64,000 nucleotides of DNA, taken from the NCBI RefSeq assembly GCF_042646425.1, contig NZ_JBHRTR010000048.1:1-64000 (forward strand), given 5' to 3'. Shown here piece after piece: positions 13,201 through 20,440 of this stretch. The first letter of the stretch is position 1. Every line of letters starts with the position of its first letter. The stretch comes from Marinibaculum pumilum (lineage in GTDB: Bacteria; Pseudomonadota; Alphaproteobacteria; Ferrovibrionales; Ferrovibrionaceae). The position numbers and the translations under genes were made by a program. The notes under the pieces were generated by a model that worked only from the letters and a program-made list of their open reading frames with translations, did not search any database and was not told where the DNA came from.

Positions 13201-13773
13201 AAGGGGCGCTCCCAGAACCACGCCCAGGCTGTCGCCGCTCCACCACAACAGCCATGTGGTGATGGCATCGTCTCCGGGGATCTGCCCGTTCCAGACGAGA
13301 AGCGGCACGCTCAGGCTCGGTGCGACGATACAGGCCAGGGGGCCGCCACGGAGGAGGAAGCCCGGTGCGGCCCTGTGGTCGCCCGCTGACAGGCGTTGCC
13401 AGTGCTGACGCGCCAGTGCCGCGGCCAGCACGGCCTGCAGTACGGGCGCCGCCACATGTCCGGCAATCGTGGTAAGCTCCGCGAGTGAGAAATCGCCGAT
13501 GCCGTAGTGGATCGCGAAGAACAGCAGGCCGCCCCCGGCCAGACCCGGCCAGAGCGCCATACCGCCGGCAAGCAGCCCGACCAGTGCCACCGCGGCAGCC
13601 GGCCAGATCGGGACCACGTCGGTGGGCGGAATGGCAAGATTGGTGACAGCGAGTTGTGCCGCCATGGCATAGGACAGACCCAGCGCCAGCATTGCGAGCG
13701 CTCGCTGCAGCGCAAATCGTGCCGGCTGTCGCTTCGCCGGTGCCGCATTTTCCGGTGTCGTGCGGTCCGTCAT
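7225..13773 (-). CDS. giant MASE1-CHASE-multi-PAS hybrid sensor histidine kinase
   Basis: 2182 residues from ATG 13773, which overlaps the TGA of the upstream REC-EAL gene (ATGA). A longer frame upstream is only read-through. Order: MASE1 multi-span membrane sensor (about 20-230), CHASE-like extracytoplasmic loop (about 235-490), a further span (about 500-520), about seven PAS domains (530-1640) with one GAF domain after the fourth, HisKA (FLATVSHEIRTPMN), HATPase (NNFLSNAVKF; GTGLGLAIS), receiver (ITDCEMPQMDG) and a C-terminal Hpt (AAAHKSKGAC). The His-Asp-His relay is complete for a BvgS-type phosphorelay. The final acceptor could be one of the receiver proteins encoded just upstream. Ligands are unknown. 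Confidence 0.92.
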   Translation of the reverse strand: MTDRTTPENAAPAKRQPARFALQRALAMLALGLSYAMAAQLAVTNLAIPPTDVVPIWPAAAVALVGLLAGGMALWPGLAGGGLLFFAIHYGIGDFSLAELTTIAGHVAAPVLQAVLAAALARQHWQRLSAGDHRAAPGFLLRGGPLACIVAPSLSVPLLVWNGQIPGDDAITTWLLWWSGDSLGVVLGAPLAMLLLPPARNAWHGRRLQIVLPLAGTCALVAVAMSWAVHVDWRLAHEERALNAAGAFDSANAELLTAVDTAAATAHHLAFSEGEADAEFRQFASRVLPPRLSALAWVPRTTQNAQAPGAPAGSLPQETFPVTELVAQRELEGMVGLDISAWPHWAAALARARRSGRPVATAAGDATAGAPPYVLVLAPVYSDGLTPSVEARLGTGLRGFVAAVLDPAQFAEATAGLAARHRLVIQVNDVSPAGVTTALAQGGSAAPAGNRPAIWEHDINLPGRIWRLRALTADGAHMFGESLVSRIFLTLCIATALLIAIYVLNSAGNRRADGLAVQRRTSELADAHRRLERAMNLAQVVDWELDVGSGEFVLNDRYYAMMGTKVEQVGGYRLAIRDWLRMFAHPEDRDRIAALFNIPRHDTKDLAIDQCEFRQLRIDGSVCDIAARFEMRRDGDGQVVRVIGTAQDISALRRAERARRESDEFNRSIFESSKECIKVLDLDGRLVDMNPQGREVMEVRDFENIRHAEWVSLWLHEEDRAQVRFALEEARQGRSTRFNGQTPTFAGTPKVWDVIVSPVLGADGRVARILGVSRDVTAEHEARASIQELNSKLEREVEERTRELADSEHQLRAIFDSAAVGIIFADPRGQLLRANPKFYEILGYARTELAGAMPDTAIHPDDLAIHERQIERVTRGEIQSYTQEERFIRKDGETTWVRVNGSVIRGADGEVLYRLAMVEDIADAKRDRERLDASERRYRQLFDGNPMPMWTYDVTTLAFTSVNQAAIDHYGYSREAFLRMTLKDIRPPEDLPRLQGALQELEPGFHSVRNMRHILRSGRVIDVDITSHDVGESLKGQRLVLANDVTERRRADALVAGQREALEAVVRGASLRDTLDYLVRILERWTPGLQCAVMLHDRRSACLDPVSAPSLPARMVGGLRGTPVAEGIALCGTAAWRNADIVRTAVDAPPPGGEAGIRHGFHGAFSLPIRDPDGEVLGTFDGYCRAPGEVAEGSLDIARTLIHTAAIAITKQQEREARMESEARFRAIFESSPIGIVLAAPDGMILAANPRQCDMLGVREDEFVGTYGLRDYTHPDDIDRDMAHFEQVAAGELSSYAIEKQALRKDGTGLWVSVSGSVVRDPDGNPRYAVRMIKDITDRINNERALRESEERYRTTFQLAGLGIWHIGANGFATVNPHLCQMTGYDEAELLAMAPDDLAFDGEPLLDPAQVAALQEGTLASFSVERRYRRRDGAPIWTNATISLVHGEDPGQAYLLGIVEDVTRRRAAKEKLHQQEEVNRLLLENLAEGVVACDGDGELMLFNRAARDWHGTDPLRIPKEQWSEYYDLYEADGRTRLAVDRIPLMRAFQGQTFANAEMSIARRGFPARQVLASGAPLYNAEGEKRGAVVVMHDVTEQRAAMLQLQKAAEELKAANATVEHERTSLATRVAERTTELTTTNAELVRAKEAAEAASRAKSTFLATVSHEIRTPMNGVMGAIELLERSGLEPSQAKLLRTAGSCSRSLLALLNDLLDMAKIEAGRIQLTPVPTSMAEVVAEVVTIHRPNAGEKGVAIRSEIGAAVPDWLSVDDLRLKQILNNFLSNAVKFTASGRIDVDVDSEVLQGSRHRLRFTVRDTGTGIDSRSLAVLFRPFEQGTAEFARRSGGTGLGLAISRGLAERMNGSVTLESTPGAGTTATLFLEANECGADWHAHDPGPAWEGDIVEEFVARRAPGTKAPVLVVDDHPVNRDVIVRQLNQLGIEALAVANGVEAMERLRNGRFSLVITDCEMPQMDGYALAQAIRTEMPDMAGTGIVACTAHALPEVAERCYAAGIDVVLTKPVDLAGLAGTLQRWWPVGALPHPADARAEAEPEALTATSPLDMDHLALISGGDPQVVTEILEDFLATFQAGLEELEHAVAAADLPACRAAAHKSKGACLTIGAGPLAHAISALHDRAREGSDPTALAEALTAIRFEARRLDSLQQGRIAGARALPGDQARGAA

Positions 13774-15020
13774 CACAGCCGCTCCAGGCAGAAGGCCAGC
13801 AGGGCATCCTCCGCCAGCGGACGGGCCATGTAATAGCCCTGGGCGACGTCGCAGCCCGCCTCGCGCAAGGCCTCCCACTCCTGCGCCGTCTCGATTCCTT
13901 CGGCCACGCAGGTCATTCCCATCCGGCGGGCGATGCCGATACTGGCATCCACGATAGCCCGAGCGTCCCGCCGGCAATGCATCCCGGAGACATAGCCGCG
14001 GTCGATCTTCAGTTCGCTGAAGGGAACCCGTCCGAGCTGTTGCATGCCTGCATAGCCGGTCCCGAAATCGTCGATGGAGAGGCCGAAGCCGCGCATGCGC
14101 AGACGGGTGAGGTTCTCCAGCGACAGGCCGACTTCCGTCATCGCGGCGGTCTCGGTGATCTCCAGGATAACGTCCTGTGGGCGGCTACCCGCAGTGCAGA
14201 TGATATCCGTGACCCGGTCGGCGAGACCGACGGATGCCAAGGAGATCTGCGAGAGATTCACCGAGACGGTCAGCTCGATGCCGGCATCCTGCCACCGCCG
14301 CCGCGCCGCTGCCGCCTGGTGCAGCATGGTTGCGGTCAACGCGCCGATGCGGCCCGCCTCTTCCATCTGGGCAATGAAAGCGCCCGGTCCGATCGTGCCG
14401 CGCTGCGGATGCTGCCAGCGTGCCAGCGCTTCCACACCGACCACCTGCCCATCTTCCAGCGCCACCTTCGGCTGGAAAAATGGCACGAACTGATGCTCCG
14501 CCAGTCCCTCCAGGATCTCCTCGATGGCAATAGGCTCCGGTCCGGATGCTGTGGCGGGGGTGCTGCAGGCACAGTGCGCGCGGCCACCGCATCCGGTGGT
14601 GCAGGGAGTGCCGTGGCGCGCCGCATTCTTGCGCACCAGATCCTCGACATGCCGCGGCAGGATCGGCTTCCGAAGAATACCGAGTGGCTCGATCCCGTAG
14701 GCCAGGCACATTGTTTCCGCCGAGCTCAGAACCTGAGGATCCTGCGCGCTGGTGATCGCGAGGCCCGTCCTGCCGCCGCTCCGGTCCAGGTGGCGCACCA
14801 GCTCCAGGCCATCCATGTTCGGCATGTCGAGGTCGCACAGGATCAGGCCGATCCCGTGCGGCTTGTCCTCGAGGAACCGTAACGCCTCGACCCCGTCGCG
14901 GGCCTCCAAAACCGGCCCGTTGTCGAGTCTGCGGACCATGCGCACTAGGGTCCGCCGCTGGAAGTCGTCATCCTCGACGATCAGGGTCGCCGGCCTCTGG
15001 ATCCGTTCGATGTCACGCAT
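13773..15020 (-). CDS. response regulator with EAL cyclic-di-GMP phosphodiesterase domain
   Basis: 415 residues from ATG 15020. REC domain (about 8-130): acidic pocket LIVEDDD, phospho-acceptor in LCDLDMPNMDG, lysine in LRKPI. EAL domain (about 160-415): the signature is intact as VEALARW, with NLSQISL, EITETAA, IDDFGTGYAGMQQL, LKIDRGYV, AEGIET and QGYYMARPL, so the metal and catalytic residues look complete. A short Cys-rich linker (TPCTTGCGGRAHCAC) separates the two domains. Expected role: phosphorylation-controlled hydrolysis of c-di-GMP. The stop overlaps the start of the giant hybrid kinase and the start overlaps the lone REC gene, so the three are translationally coupled. Confidence 0.92.
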   Translation of the reverse strand: MRDIERIQRPATLIVEDDDFQRRTLVRMVRRLDNGPVLEARDGVEALRFLEDKPHGIGLILCDLDMPNMDGLELVRHLDRSGGRTGLAITSAQDPQVLSSAETMCLAYGIEPLGILRKPILPRHVEDLVRKNAARHGTPCTTGCGGRAHCACSTPATASGPEPIAIEEILEGLAEHQFVPFFQPKVALEDGQVVGVEALARWQHPQRGTIGPGAFIAQMEEAGRIGALTATMLHQAAAARRRWQDAGIELTVSVNLSQISLASVGLADRVTDIICTAGSRPQDVILEITETAAMTEVGLSLENLTRLRMRGFGLSIDDFGTGYAGMQQLGRVPFSELKIDRGYVSGMHCRRDARAIVDASIGIARRMGMTCVAEGIETAQEWEALREAGCDVAQGYYMARPLAEDALLAFCLERL

Positions 15021-15456
15021 TGTTCCGGTCCGTCCCGCTGTTCGAGAGGGAGGCGGTCTCGTGCGCTGCGATCCAGCCTGAGGTCCCGGTCTCGTCTTGC
15101 GCCGCAACGGTGCGCAGGAAGTCGAGTAGCGCAGGGAAGTCGTCGACCTTGTCGAAGATCCGCTCCGCGCCTGCTGCGCGGCAAAGGTCCTGGGGGATGC
15201 CCTCAGGATCGGCGGAGAAGACGAGCAGCCGGGGACAGGGGCTCGGCAGGACGATGCCGTGCAGAACGTCCAGCGCCGTTTCGAGGCCGATGAAATAGTC
15301 GAGAAGAACGACCGAGGGACACGAGGCATCGATTGCCGCGCGCGCGCCGGCGACGTCAGCAGCCTCCACCACCTCGCTGACGAAGGGGAGGCGGCGAATC
15401 TGGCGCACATAACATGCGCGCACCAACGCCGAGTCGTCGCAGATCAGTACCTTCAT
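15013..15456 (-). CDS. single-domain response regulator (CheY-like)
   Basis: About 147 residues from ATG 15456 (AGGTGG about 8 bp upstream). Alternative ATG codons at 15492 and 15483 lack a good ribosome site. A lone receiver domain: MKVLICDDSALVR at the N-terminus, acceptor aspartate in VVLLDYFIG, and lysine in RIFDKVDD. A polar tail of about 30 residues carries no output domain. It overlaps the REC-EAL start by 8 bp. It probably serves as a phosphate shuttle or sink for the hybrid kinase in the same operon. Confidence 0.87.
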   Translation of the reverse strand: MKVLICDDSALVRACYVRQIRRLPFVSEVVEAADVAGARAAIDASCPSVVLLDYFIGLETALDVLHGIVLPSPCPRLLVFSADPEGIPQDLCRAAGAERIFDKVDDFPALLDFLRTVAAQDETGTSGWIAAHETASLSNSGTDRNNA

Positions 15457-15590
15457 GGCGCGGCCACCTGTCCGATTGCTCATGTCGGACAAAGTAGGCG
15501 GCGAGGCGCTAGGCCACTATCGCAGGGACAGCGATCCTGCTGTCGCGGATGCGGCGAACATCCTGTCGCGAAAGTCGTGACAGAAGGTCC

Positions 15591-16223
15591 TCAATCTATC
15601 AGCCTGTACTGGATGGCATGGCGGATGATGTCGGCGTCGTTCTTCAGTCCCAGTTTCTCCAGGACCCGCCGCCGATAGGTCGCTATGGTATTGACGCTCA
15701 GCGACAGTTCGTCGGCGATCTGCCTGGTCCCGTGACCGGAGGCGATCATCCGCATGATCTGGAACTCGCGGTTGGAGAGCGCTTCGTGGGGCTGTTGGGA
15801 CTCCGGTGCGGCGATCCCGACTGCCAGGAGTTCGGCAACCGCCGCGCTGACATACTTTGCGCCGGACGCGACGGTACGGACAGCTTCGACGATTTCTTCC
15901 GCGGCGCTGTCCTTGGACACGAAGCCATCGGCGCCACCCCTGAAGGCGCGCAGCGCGAGGTCCCGCTCGGGCATCATGCTGAGGATGATCACGGGCAGCT
16001 TCGGTCGCAGCGCACGGATATGGCTCAGGGCATCCAGCCCGCTGCGCCCGGGCATGTTGAAGTCCAGGATCGCGACGTCCACGTCGTCGCTGCCGGCCTT
16101 TCTCGCCGCCTCGGTGCCGTTGCTTGCTTCGGCCACCAGCCGGATATCGGACTGGCGGGCGAGGACCTTGGCGAGTCCTTCCCGGATCAGGCTGTGGTCA
16201 TCGGCGATCAACACGCGGATCAT
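15591..16223 (-). CDS. NarL/FixJ-family response regulator
   Basis: 210 residues from ATG 16223. N-terminal receiver (MIRVLIADDHSLIREGLAKV; acceptor in AILDFNMPGRSG; lysine in FVSKDSAAEE). C-terminal LuxR-type helix-turn-helix (about 145-205: LSNREFQIMRMIASGHGTRQ, then SLSVNTIATYRRRVLEKLGL). A transcription factor, most likely phosphorylated by the HisKA_3 kinase whose stop lies 16 bp upstream. About 100 bp of non-coding DNA separates it from the REC operon, so the two units may have separate promoters. Confidence 0.93.
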   Translation of the reverse strand: MIRVLIADDHSLIREGLAKVLARQSDIRLVAEASNGTEAARKAGSDDVDVAILDFNMPGRSGLDALSHIRALRPKLPVIILSMMPERDLALRAFRGGADGFVSKDSAAEEIVEAVRTVASGAKYVSAAVAELLAVGIAAPESQQPHEALSNREFQIMRMIASGHGTRQIADELSLSVNTIATYRRRVLEKLGLKNDADIIRHAIQYRLID

Positions 16224-16239
16224 CGGGCTCACCGTCGCA

Positions 16240-17964
16240 TCAGGGCTGTGCGGTGGGCAAGGTGACGACGACAGCGGTGCCGTTGCCGGGGGCACCCTGA
16301 AGATCCAGCCTTGCGCCGATATCGGCGGCGCGCTCGCGCATGCCGAGGATGCCCAGCGATGTCGGTGCGGTGTCCAGACGGGCGAAGCCGACGCCATCGT
16401 CGCGCACAGAGAGCACCAGGCTGCCTTTGTCCCGCGCGATGCGAATTTCGACCCGGTTCGCCTGGGCGTGGCGTGCCACGTTGGTCAGTGCTTCCTGCGT
16501 GATGCGGAACAGGGCGGTTCGAACGTCTTCGTCGAGCTGCGACAGGTCGGCATCGATTCGAATGTCGCAGACCGTTCCGGAGCGGGACCGGAATTCGCTT
16601 GCCTGCAACTGCAGGGCGGACTCCAGGCCGATGCTGTCCAGGACCTCCGGCCGAAGCGTCTTGGCGATACGCTTCACCGATTGCAATGTGTCGCCCACCA
16701 GCCCGGCCATGCCCTCCAGCTCCGCGGCGACCTGATCGGGTGGGGGACCGTCGCCGTCGGCGAGAAGGTCGCTGCGCAGCACCGCCAGGTCGATCTTTAG
16801 GACGGTGAGCAACTGTCCGAGCTCGTCGTGGATCTCGCGCGAGATAAGCTTGCGCTCCTCTTCGCGGATCCGCCGCAGGCGGGCGGCCAGGGCGCGCAGC
16901 TGCGCCTCGCTCTCGCGCAGTTGGCTGTTGGCCTGCGACAGTTCGCCGGTACGGGCAGCCACGCGATCCTCCAGGTTGCGGTTCAGCGCCCAGAGTTCCT
17001 CCTCGGCCTGCCTTCGCTGCGTGATGTCGTGGTGGGAGATTACGGCATAGGCCTTGCTGCCTTCGGAAAATCCGGCGACGCGCGCGATATACCAGCGCTT
17101 CCGGCGGTCGCTGTGGCAGGGATATTCAAGATTCCAGCCTGCCTCGATTGTGCCCTGGAGAGCGGCGCGGATCGCACCGGCCACCTCCGCCGCCTCCATG
17201 CAGCCACGGGCAGAGCCTGCGTCGCACACCTGCAGGTAGTTGGCGCCCGGGCCCAGCCGCGGCAGGGCCGATGGCGGTGCGTTTCGCCTGGCAAATCGCA
17301 TCCACGCCCGGTTCACCTGCAGGATCACCCCTTCGCGGTCCAGGATGGCGATGTGATCCGGCAGGGCGTCGCCTGTTTCCCGCAGGAAGCCCTCCGCGCG
17401 GCGATATTGCTGCTCTAGGGCGGTACGTCTGGCGACTTCCTTTTCCAGCCTGCGGCGCATCAATTCCGTCGTGCGGAATGCGGACCGAAGCTCGAGCTGG
17501 GACACTACCTGTCGCGCCAAAGCTTCCAAGGCGCGCCGTTGCGGCAGGCTGATGCGGCGTGGCTGCCGGTCGATCACACATAGCGTTCCCAGCCGGTGAC
17601 CGTCTGGGGTTTCCAGCGGGGCGCCGGCGTAGTAGCGAATACCCGGCGCACCGGTGACCAGCGGATTGGAACGGAACCGCGGATCCTCCAGCGCATCTTC
17701 CACCTCCAGGATGCCCGGCCGCTGGATGGCATGGTGGCAGAATGCGACGTCGCGCGGGGTTTCCCTGACCTCCAATCCGACACAGCTCTTGAACCACTGC
17801 CGGTCGCGGTCAACGAGACTGACAATTGCGATCGGCGTTTCGCAGATGCCGGCGGCAATAGCGGTGACCTCGTCGTAGGCTTGCTCCGGTTCGGTATCGA
17901 GAATCCCGTAACGCTCCAGAGCCTCCAGCCGGGCGCTTTCCGAATCTGTCCCGCATTCGACCAT
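16240..17964 (-). CDS. GAF-PAS sensor histidine kinase of the NarX/HisKA_3 type
   Basis: 574 residues from ATG 17964; a GTG at 18021 would add 19 residues and is less likely. N-terminal GAF domain of the soluble type that starts RLEALERYGILDTEPEQAYD (about 10-165), a PAS domain (about 205-330), a coiled coil, then HisKA_3 with the phospho-His in ISREIHDELGQLL and a HATPase (ITQEALTNVARHA; DDGVGF; LGILGMRERA). No membrane span, so a cytoplasmic sensor. It forms a two-gene operon with the NarL-type regulator 16 bp downstream, the usual partner of this kinase class. Confidence 0.92.
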   Translation of the reverse strand: MVECGTDSESARLEALERYGILDTEPEQAYDEVTAIAAGICETPIAIVSLVDRDRQWFKSCVGLEVRETPRDVAFCHHAIQRPGILEVEDALEDPRFRSNPLVTGAPGIRYYAGAPLETPDGHRLGTLCVIDRQPRRISLPQRRALEALARQVVSQLELRSAFRTTELMRRRLEKEVARRTALEQQYRRAEGFLRETGDALPDHIAILDREGVILQVNRAWMRFARRNAPPSALPRLGPGANYLQVCDAGSARGCMEAAEVAGAIRAALQGTIEAGWNLEYPCHSDRRKRWYIARVAGFSEGSKAYAVISHHDITQRRQAEEELWALNRNLEDRVAARTGELSQANSQLRESEAQLRALAARLRRIREEERKLISREIHDELGQLLTVLKIDLAVLRSDLLADGDGPPPDQVAAELEGMAGLVGDTLQSVKRIAKTLRPEVLDSIGLESALQLQASEFRSRSGTVCDIRIDADLSQLDEDVRTALFRITQEALTNVARHAQANRVEIRIARDKGSLVLSVRDDGVGFARLDTAPTSLGILGMRERAADIGARLDLQGAPGNGTAVVVTLPTAQP

Positions 17965-18149
17965 GGATCGCTGCTCTCGCCGAACCTGCTTGCCGTACAA
18001 CTCTAACGCGCCTTCTGGCACGGATACCGGTCACCATGGTCGTGGAATGTGATGCTTCGGGTCAAGCGATCCGTCTGGGCCAGAGCGTTGCCGGCTGAAG
18101 GGGCACGCCCACCGGCGGCTTGCGGCTCTGCGGTGCGGAGCCCATGCAT

Positions 18150-18577
18150 TCATTCCGCGGTGCAGTCTACCTCCAGTACCAGGGCCGCGGCGATGCCTGC
18201 GCCATATGCGGGATCGGCCTGGCTGCAGTTGGCGATGTGATGCAGCTGGATCCGCCGCTCCGCCAGGCCGAGGCTGTGAGCCGTGTTCGCGAACCGGGCC
18301 TGCCGTGCCGCCGGCGAAATCAGCCGGAACAGGTTGCCGGGCTGTTCGTAGTGGTCCTCATCCACCCGATGGTCCCAGTGCGCCGCTTCGCCCTCAACCG
18401 GCAAGGGCAGCTCATGACCCCCCGGAGCCATCTCCCAAGCCCCGGCCGAGATCGGATAATAGTGCTGCCCTGAAGGAAGGACGGGCCGCGCGGACCGGCG
18501 GTCTGGATGTCCAGTTTGTCGGCGACGGGCGGGCCGTCCGCATGGGTGCATATCCGCCTTTCCCTGGCTTCGTCCAT
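18150..18577 (-). pseudogene. katA: catalase pseudogene with a large internal deletion and frameshift
   Basis: Two catalase pieces abut at about 18478. From ATG 18577 the first reads PPVADKLDIQTAGPRGPSFL, matching the conserved N-terminal APVADNQNSLTAGPRGP region. In another frame, down to TGA 18150, the second gives QHYYPISAG, DHRVDEDHYEQPGNLFRLIS and ADPAYGAGIAAAL, matching the C-terminal DDDYTQPGDLFRLM and KADPAYGAGVAKAL regions of clade-3 catalases. About 300 residues between them are gone, including the haem pocket His/Asn and the proximal Tyr. The gene cannot make an active enzyme. Confidence 0.85.
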
Positions 18578-18600
18578 TGGAGGTGCCGCAAGCTGCGCGG

Positions 18601-18659
18601 CGATCCCGGGCCGACGGCCGCTGCGCAGCTTGCATGCGGCCGTCGGCGTGCCGGGATCG
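18601..18659. repeat. long imperfect inverted repeat (21-bp stem, hairpin)
   Basis: CGATCCCGG (18601-18609) pairs with CCGGGATCG (18651-18659). GCCGACGGCCGC (18610-18621) pairs with GCGGCCGTCGGC (18636-18647). Three unpaired bases lie on the right arm and the loop is 14 bases. It sits 11 bp past the hydrolase stop and just upstream of the catalase pseudogene. No T run follows, so it may be a Rho-assisted or processing hairpin, or an old insertion footprint. Confidence 0.7.
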
Positions 18660-18669
18660 TCGTCCGCCG

Positions 18670-19650
18670 CTAGCCCTGGATGAAGGCCAGCAGGTCGGCA
18701 TTGACCAGATCCGGGTGGGTGGTGCACAGGCCGTGCGACAGTCCGGCATAGGTCTGCAGGGAGCCGGTCTTCAGCAGGTCGACCGACCGCACCGCGGATT
18801 GGGCATAGGGCACGAGCTGATCGTCGTCTCCGTGCATCACCAGGGTGGGCACCGCGATCGTCTTCAGGTCCTCCGTGAAGTCGGTCTCCGAGAAGGCCTT
18901 GATGCAGTCGTATTGCGGCTTCGCGCCGCCCATCATGCCCTGCCGCCACCAGTTCTGGATGACGCCCTGGCTGACCTCCGCCCCCGGGCGGTTGTAGCCA
19001 TAGAAGGGACCGGACGGGATATCGAGGAAGAACTGCGCCCGGTTGGCGACGAAGGCGGCGCGGAAGCCGTCGAACACCTCGATCGGCAGCCCGCCCGGAT
19101 TGGCCGGCGTCTTCAACATGATCGGCGGCACCGCGCCGATCAGCACCGCCTTCGACACCCGCCCCGGCTTCGCCCGCGCCACGTAGTGGGCGACCTCGCC
19201 GCCGCCGGTGGAATGGCCGACATGGACTGCGCCCCTCAGGTCGAGCGCTTCGGCCAGCGCCGCGACATCGGCCGCATAGGTGTCCATGTCGTTGCCGTTC
19301 GAGGTCTGGGAGGACCGGCCATGTCCCCGGCGGTCATGGGCGATGACCCGGTAGCCCTTGGCCAGGAAGAACAGCATCTGCGCGTCCCAGTCGTCGGCGC
19401 TCAGCGGCCAGCCGTGATGGAAGACGATCGCCTGCGCGTCGCGCGGACCCCAGTCCTTGTAGAAAATCCTGGTCCCGTCCCTGGTCTCGACGAATGACAT
19501 GATCCTGTCTCCTTTCGGGTTCTGAGAGGTGCTGGTGGCGGCGGCAAGGGCTCCGATCGGCAGCGTCGCCGCTGCGATCGCGAAGCCACCGGCTACAAGC
19601 ACGTCGCGCCGTGTGGCGCCTGGGGCTGGTGTGAAAGTGCGTTCGTTCAT
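18670..19650 (-). CDS. alpha/beta hydrolase (non-haem haloperoxidase/arylesterase type) with Tat-like leader
   Basis: 326 residues from ATG 19650 (GAGGG upstream). The first ~45 residues look like a twin-arginine signal (ATRRDVLVAGGFAIAAA). The core begins MSFVETRDGTRIFYKDWGP at an internal ATG (19500), itself preceded by AAAGGAGACAGGATC, a very strong ribosome site. The catalytic triad is visible as Ser in GHSTGGG, Asp in HGDDDQLVP and His in LSHGLCTTH. The oxyanion region HHGWPLSADDWD is typical of cofactor-free haloperoxidase-like hydrolases (about 275 aa). Two starts could give exported and cytoplasmic forms. It is probably co-transcribed with the DJ-1-like gene 113 bp upstream. Confidence 0.9.
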   Translation of the reverse strand: MNERTFTPAPGATRRDVLVAGGFAIAAATLPIGALAAATSTSQNPKGDRIMSFVETRDGTRIFYKDWGPRDAQAIVFHHGWPLSADDWDAQMLFFLAKGYRVIAHDRRGHGRSSQTSNGNDMDTYAADVAALAEALDLRGAVHVGHSTGGGEVAHYVARAKPGRVSKAVLIGAVPPIMLKTPANPGGLPIEVFDGFRAAFVANRAQFFLDIPSGPFYGYNRPGAEVSQGVIQNWWRQGMMGGAKPQYDCIKAFSETDFTEDLKTIAVPTLVMHGDDDQLVPYAQSAVRSVDLLKTGSLQTYAGLSHGLCTTHPDLVNADLLAFIQG

Positions 19651-19763
19651 GGCGACCCTCATTGCGCTCGGTTCGCTGCGGTTCGACACGGGCAGGGTGT
19701 GCCGGCAGGCCGGCGGAAGGCGAGTGAAGCGTCGCAAATCGATGCAAAGCGATCCGCGGGAGG

Positions 19764-20315
19764 TCAGGCGCCCGCCGGTTCGATCCGGCGCTGCATCTCG
19801 ACGATCGTGAGAAGGGCATGGGCAGCGAGGCGCGCGGCCTGCGGATGGTCGGCGACAAGCAGCAGGCTCTCTGCCGCATCGCCGGCAGCGAGCTGCAGGC
19901 CGCGTCCCGGGACCACCGCGGCCGGTCTGCCCAGATCGAGCATTGCTGCCAGGAGCGGAGCGACCCCCAGCGCGTCGGGCCGCCGGATTGCTCCGGAGAA
20001 GCCGACGAACAGGGCGGCATCGAACTCCTCCGCCACGATCTGGCCGATGCACAGCATGTCCGCCAGGTCGTCGCGGGCATGCCTGTCGGCCAGGAAGCGG
20101 ATTGTGTCCGGATCGCTGCCGCCGCCATCGCCGGGGGCGATAGCAAGCGACGCATCGCCGCCGCAGGGCGAGGCAAGCACGGTATCGGCGCCGGCATCCT
20201 TGAACAGGTAGTAGGCCGGGGCGAAATGCTCGATCCGGGCCGGGCCGGCGGACCTTGCGCAATTTTCCTGCATGGACAGGACGATCAGGAACCGCACCGG
20301 CGGGCTGGCTTGCAT
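19764..20315 (-). CDS. DJ-1/PfpI-superfamily protein lacking the nucleophilic cysteine
   Basis: 183 residues from ATG 20315 (AGGGGGGA about 7 bp upstream). The N-terminal half follows the Hsp31/PfpI pattern: VRFLIVLSMQ, ARIEHFAPAYYLFKDAGADT, LASPCGG, and FDAALFVGFSG in place of FDAVFxPGGHG. Where active family members have the A-V-C-H-G nucleophile elbow, this protein reads AAVVPGRG, so the cysteine is absent. Glyoxalase or protease activity is therefore unlikely. A binding or regulatory role is possible but unproven. It is upstream of the haloperoxidase-like hydrolase. Confidence 0.75.
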   Translation of the reverse strand: MQASPPVRFLIVLSMQENCARSAGPARIEHFAPAYYLFKDAGADTVLASPCGGDASLAIAPGDGGGSDPDTIRFLADRHARDDLADMLCIGQIVAEEFDAALFVGFSGAIRRPDALGVAPLLAAMLDLGRPAAVVPGRGLQLAAGDAAESLLLVADHPQAARLAAHALLTIVEMQRRIEPAGA

Positions 20316-20440
20316 GGAGTCCCCCCTGTTCCGCCTGATCGTCGCGACCCGGGACCGTGCCGGCGAGTTGCGAGATGTAAATCCATGCAAATGGCGGGTC
20401 GCGGTCCGTGGCGCCGGGATCCGGTCCGGCAGGCCGGCGG

